From contig JAEWYT010000216.1 of assembly GCA_023458595.1 (NCBI GenBank), forward strand, positions 1 to 40,685: a DNA stretch of 40,685 bases, read 5' to 3'. The notes under the pieces were generated by a model. The model saw only the letters and a program-made list of their open reading frames with translations. It had not been told where the DNA came from and made no database searches. Below, piece by piece: positions 40,031-40,685 of the stretch (positions within the stretch are counted from its first letter, which is position 1; every line of letters begins with the position of its first letter). The position numbers and the translations under genes are program-made. Origin of the DNA: Pseudomonadota bacterium. Lineage in GTDB: Bacteria > Pseudomonadota > Alphaproteobacteria > Rhizobiales > Tepidamorphaceae.

Positions 40031-40685
40031 TCAGCCTTTGGGCGCTTCCCCGTCCTCGAGAACGGGGATGGTGAACACCTGCCCCGGGTAGATCAGGTCC
40101 GGATTTCGGATCTGCTTCTTGTTGGCCTGGTAGATCATGGTGTGGCGAACGCCGTGGCCGTAGATCTTCCGGGCGATTCGCCAGAGATTGTCGCCGCGCG
40201 AGATCACGACGACCGACGTTCCCGCATCCTCACCGACGGAATTTCCTCCACCCGCCGCGCCGGACGACGCCGCGCCGGAGACGATCGTGACCTCGGTGCC
40301 CGGACCGGATTCGCCAGCCGCGCCGCCTCCGGCCGCTCCTCCGGTCGTAGCGGTTCCACCCGGCCCGGCGGGCTTCTGGTCGGGTGCTTGTTCCGCTTCC
40401 GCAACGACCTGCACGCGGTCGAACTTCACCTCGGCGCGGCCGTCCACTGAGCCGTCGGCGCCGATCGCGTCGACGCGCACCTCGTAGCGGCCGGGCGGCA
40501 GGGGACGTTCGGTGGACAGGGTCCAGCGTCCGTCGACTCCGGTCTCGACGTCGCCCAACCGTTCGTTGTTCAGGTAGATCCTGACCGCCTGCCCCGCTCC
40601 GGCGCGCCCGCCGAGCATGAACCGGTCCGGGTCCTCGACCTCGACCGTCTCGATGGCGACCTCGGCCGCCGGCGCGGCCTGCGCC
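40031..40685 (-). CDS. LysM-domain protein with Ig-like domain (N-terminus beyond window)
   Basis: The last 218 codons of a gene that continues past the right edge. Visible order: acidic linker (EVAIETVEVEDPDRF), a small beta-sandwich domain (VRIYLNNERLGDVETGVDGRWTLSTERPLPPGRYEVRVDAIGADG), a Gly/Ala/Ser-rich linker of about 60 residues, and a C-terminal LysM domain (VVISRGDNLWRIARKIYGHGVRHTMIYQANKKQI, then NPDLIYPGQVFTIP). It probably binds peptidoglycan in the periplasm. An ATG at 40618 inside the frame is not the true start, because homologous-looking sequence continues upstream of it. Confidence 0.88.
   Translation of the reverse strand, partial: AQAAPAAEVAIETVEVEDPDRFMLGGRAGAGQAVRIYLNNERLGDVETGVDGRWTLSTERPLPPGRYEVRVDAIGADGSVDGRAEVKFDRVQVVAEAEQAPDQKPAGPGGTATTGGAAGGGAAGESGPGTEVTIVSGAASSGAAGGGNSVGEDAGTSVVVISRGDNLWRIARKIYGHGVRHTMIYQANKKQIRNPDLIYPGQVFTIPVLEDGEAPKG

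Noticed and set aside
38060..40450. Very long plus-strand open frame (796 codons) opposite the Atm1-like and LysM genes
   Set aside because: It is antisense to two genes with clear family motifs, its translation is Asp/Arg/Ala-rich low complexity without domains, and such frames arise from the high GC of third codon positions.

Overview
The window is about 40.7 kb of very GC-rich, gene-dense DNA. Gene order and protein families point to an alphaproteobacterium, most likely of the Hyphomicrobiales (Rhizobiales). Pointers are the psd-pssA pair beside an Atm1-type ABC exporter, an Omp19/Inh-type inhibitor, DUF1194 and DUF6384 proteins, a SqrR/BigR-type ArsR regulator, and palindromic repeats of a kind common in that order. 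The genus cannot be fixed from this sequence. No rRNA, tRNA, CRISPR array, phage or transposase gene was seen, so this reads as ordinary chromosome.

Layout. 1-4403 (minus): a peptide-type ABC importer (binding protein, two permeases, one ATPase, and the first codons of a second ATPase cut by the window edge). 4588-5029 (plus): a cold-shock gene with a recognisable promoter, long leader and perfect terminator. 5048-8310: a small charged protein, an M20 deacylase, a secreted DUF1194 protein and a GntR/FCD regulator. 8593-10944 (plus): a DMT exporter, a D-2-hydroxyacid dehydrogenase and an Inh-type protease inhibitor. 10957-13953 (minus): a DHFR-like protein, YdhR, D-erythronate dehydrogenase and a DHRS6-like SDR, with a perfect 37-bp inverted repeat before the SDR gene. 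14074-16254: a CDF-like transporter, then a coupled nitroreductase/GNAT pair. 16677-19841 (plus): an accessory FtsH and an AbrB-family membrane protein.

20042-28148 is the least understood part. A GTG-initiated SARP/TolB/TPR regulator has its ribosome-binding site in a hairpin loop. It is divergent from a 52-residue single-span membrane protein. A three-gene minus-strand cluster of helical proteins follows (390-aa helical protein, DUF6384 membrane protein, coiled-coil protein with a Gly/Phe-rich tail). It is divergent from a NhaP2/CvrA-type K+/H+ antiporter. This cluster is the best candidate here for an undescribed system.

28275-30779 is a redox/sulfur module: two small c-type cytochromes, CcdA, a SoxS-like periplasmic thioredoxin and an ArsR regulator carrying the cysteine pair of persulfide sensors, without sox structural genes in view. 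30858-36397 holds a small membrane protein and a PadR-adaptor-RND efflux operon with a clear promoter and a palindromic operator candidate. 36402-39961 (minus) is the Atm1-like exporter, psd and pssA. A LysM protein running off the right edge closes the window.

High GC content produces very long open frames antisense to nearly every gene. These were treated as shadows.
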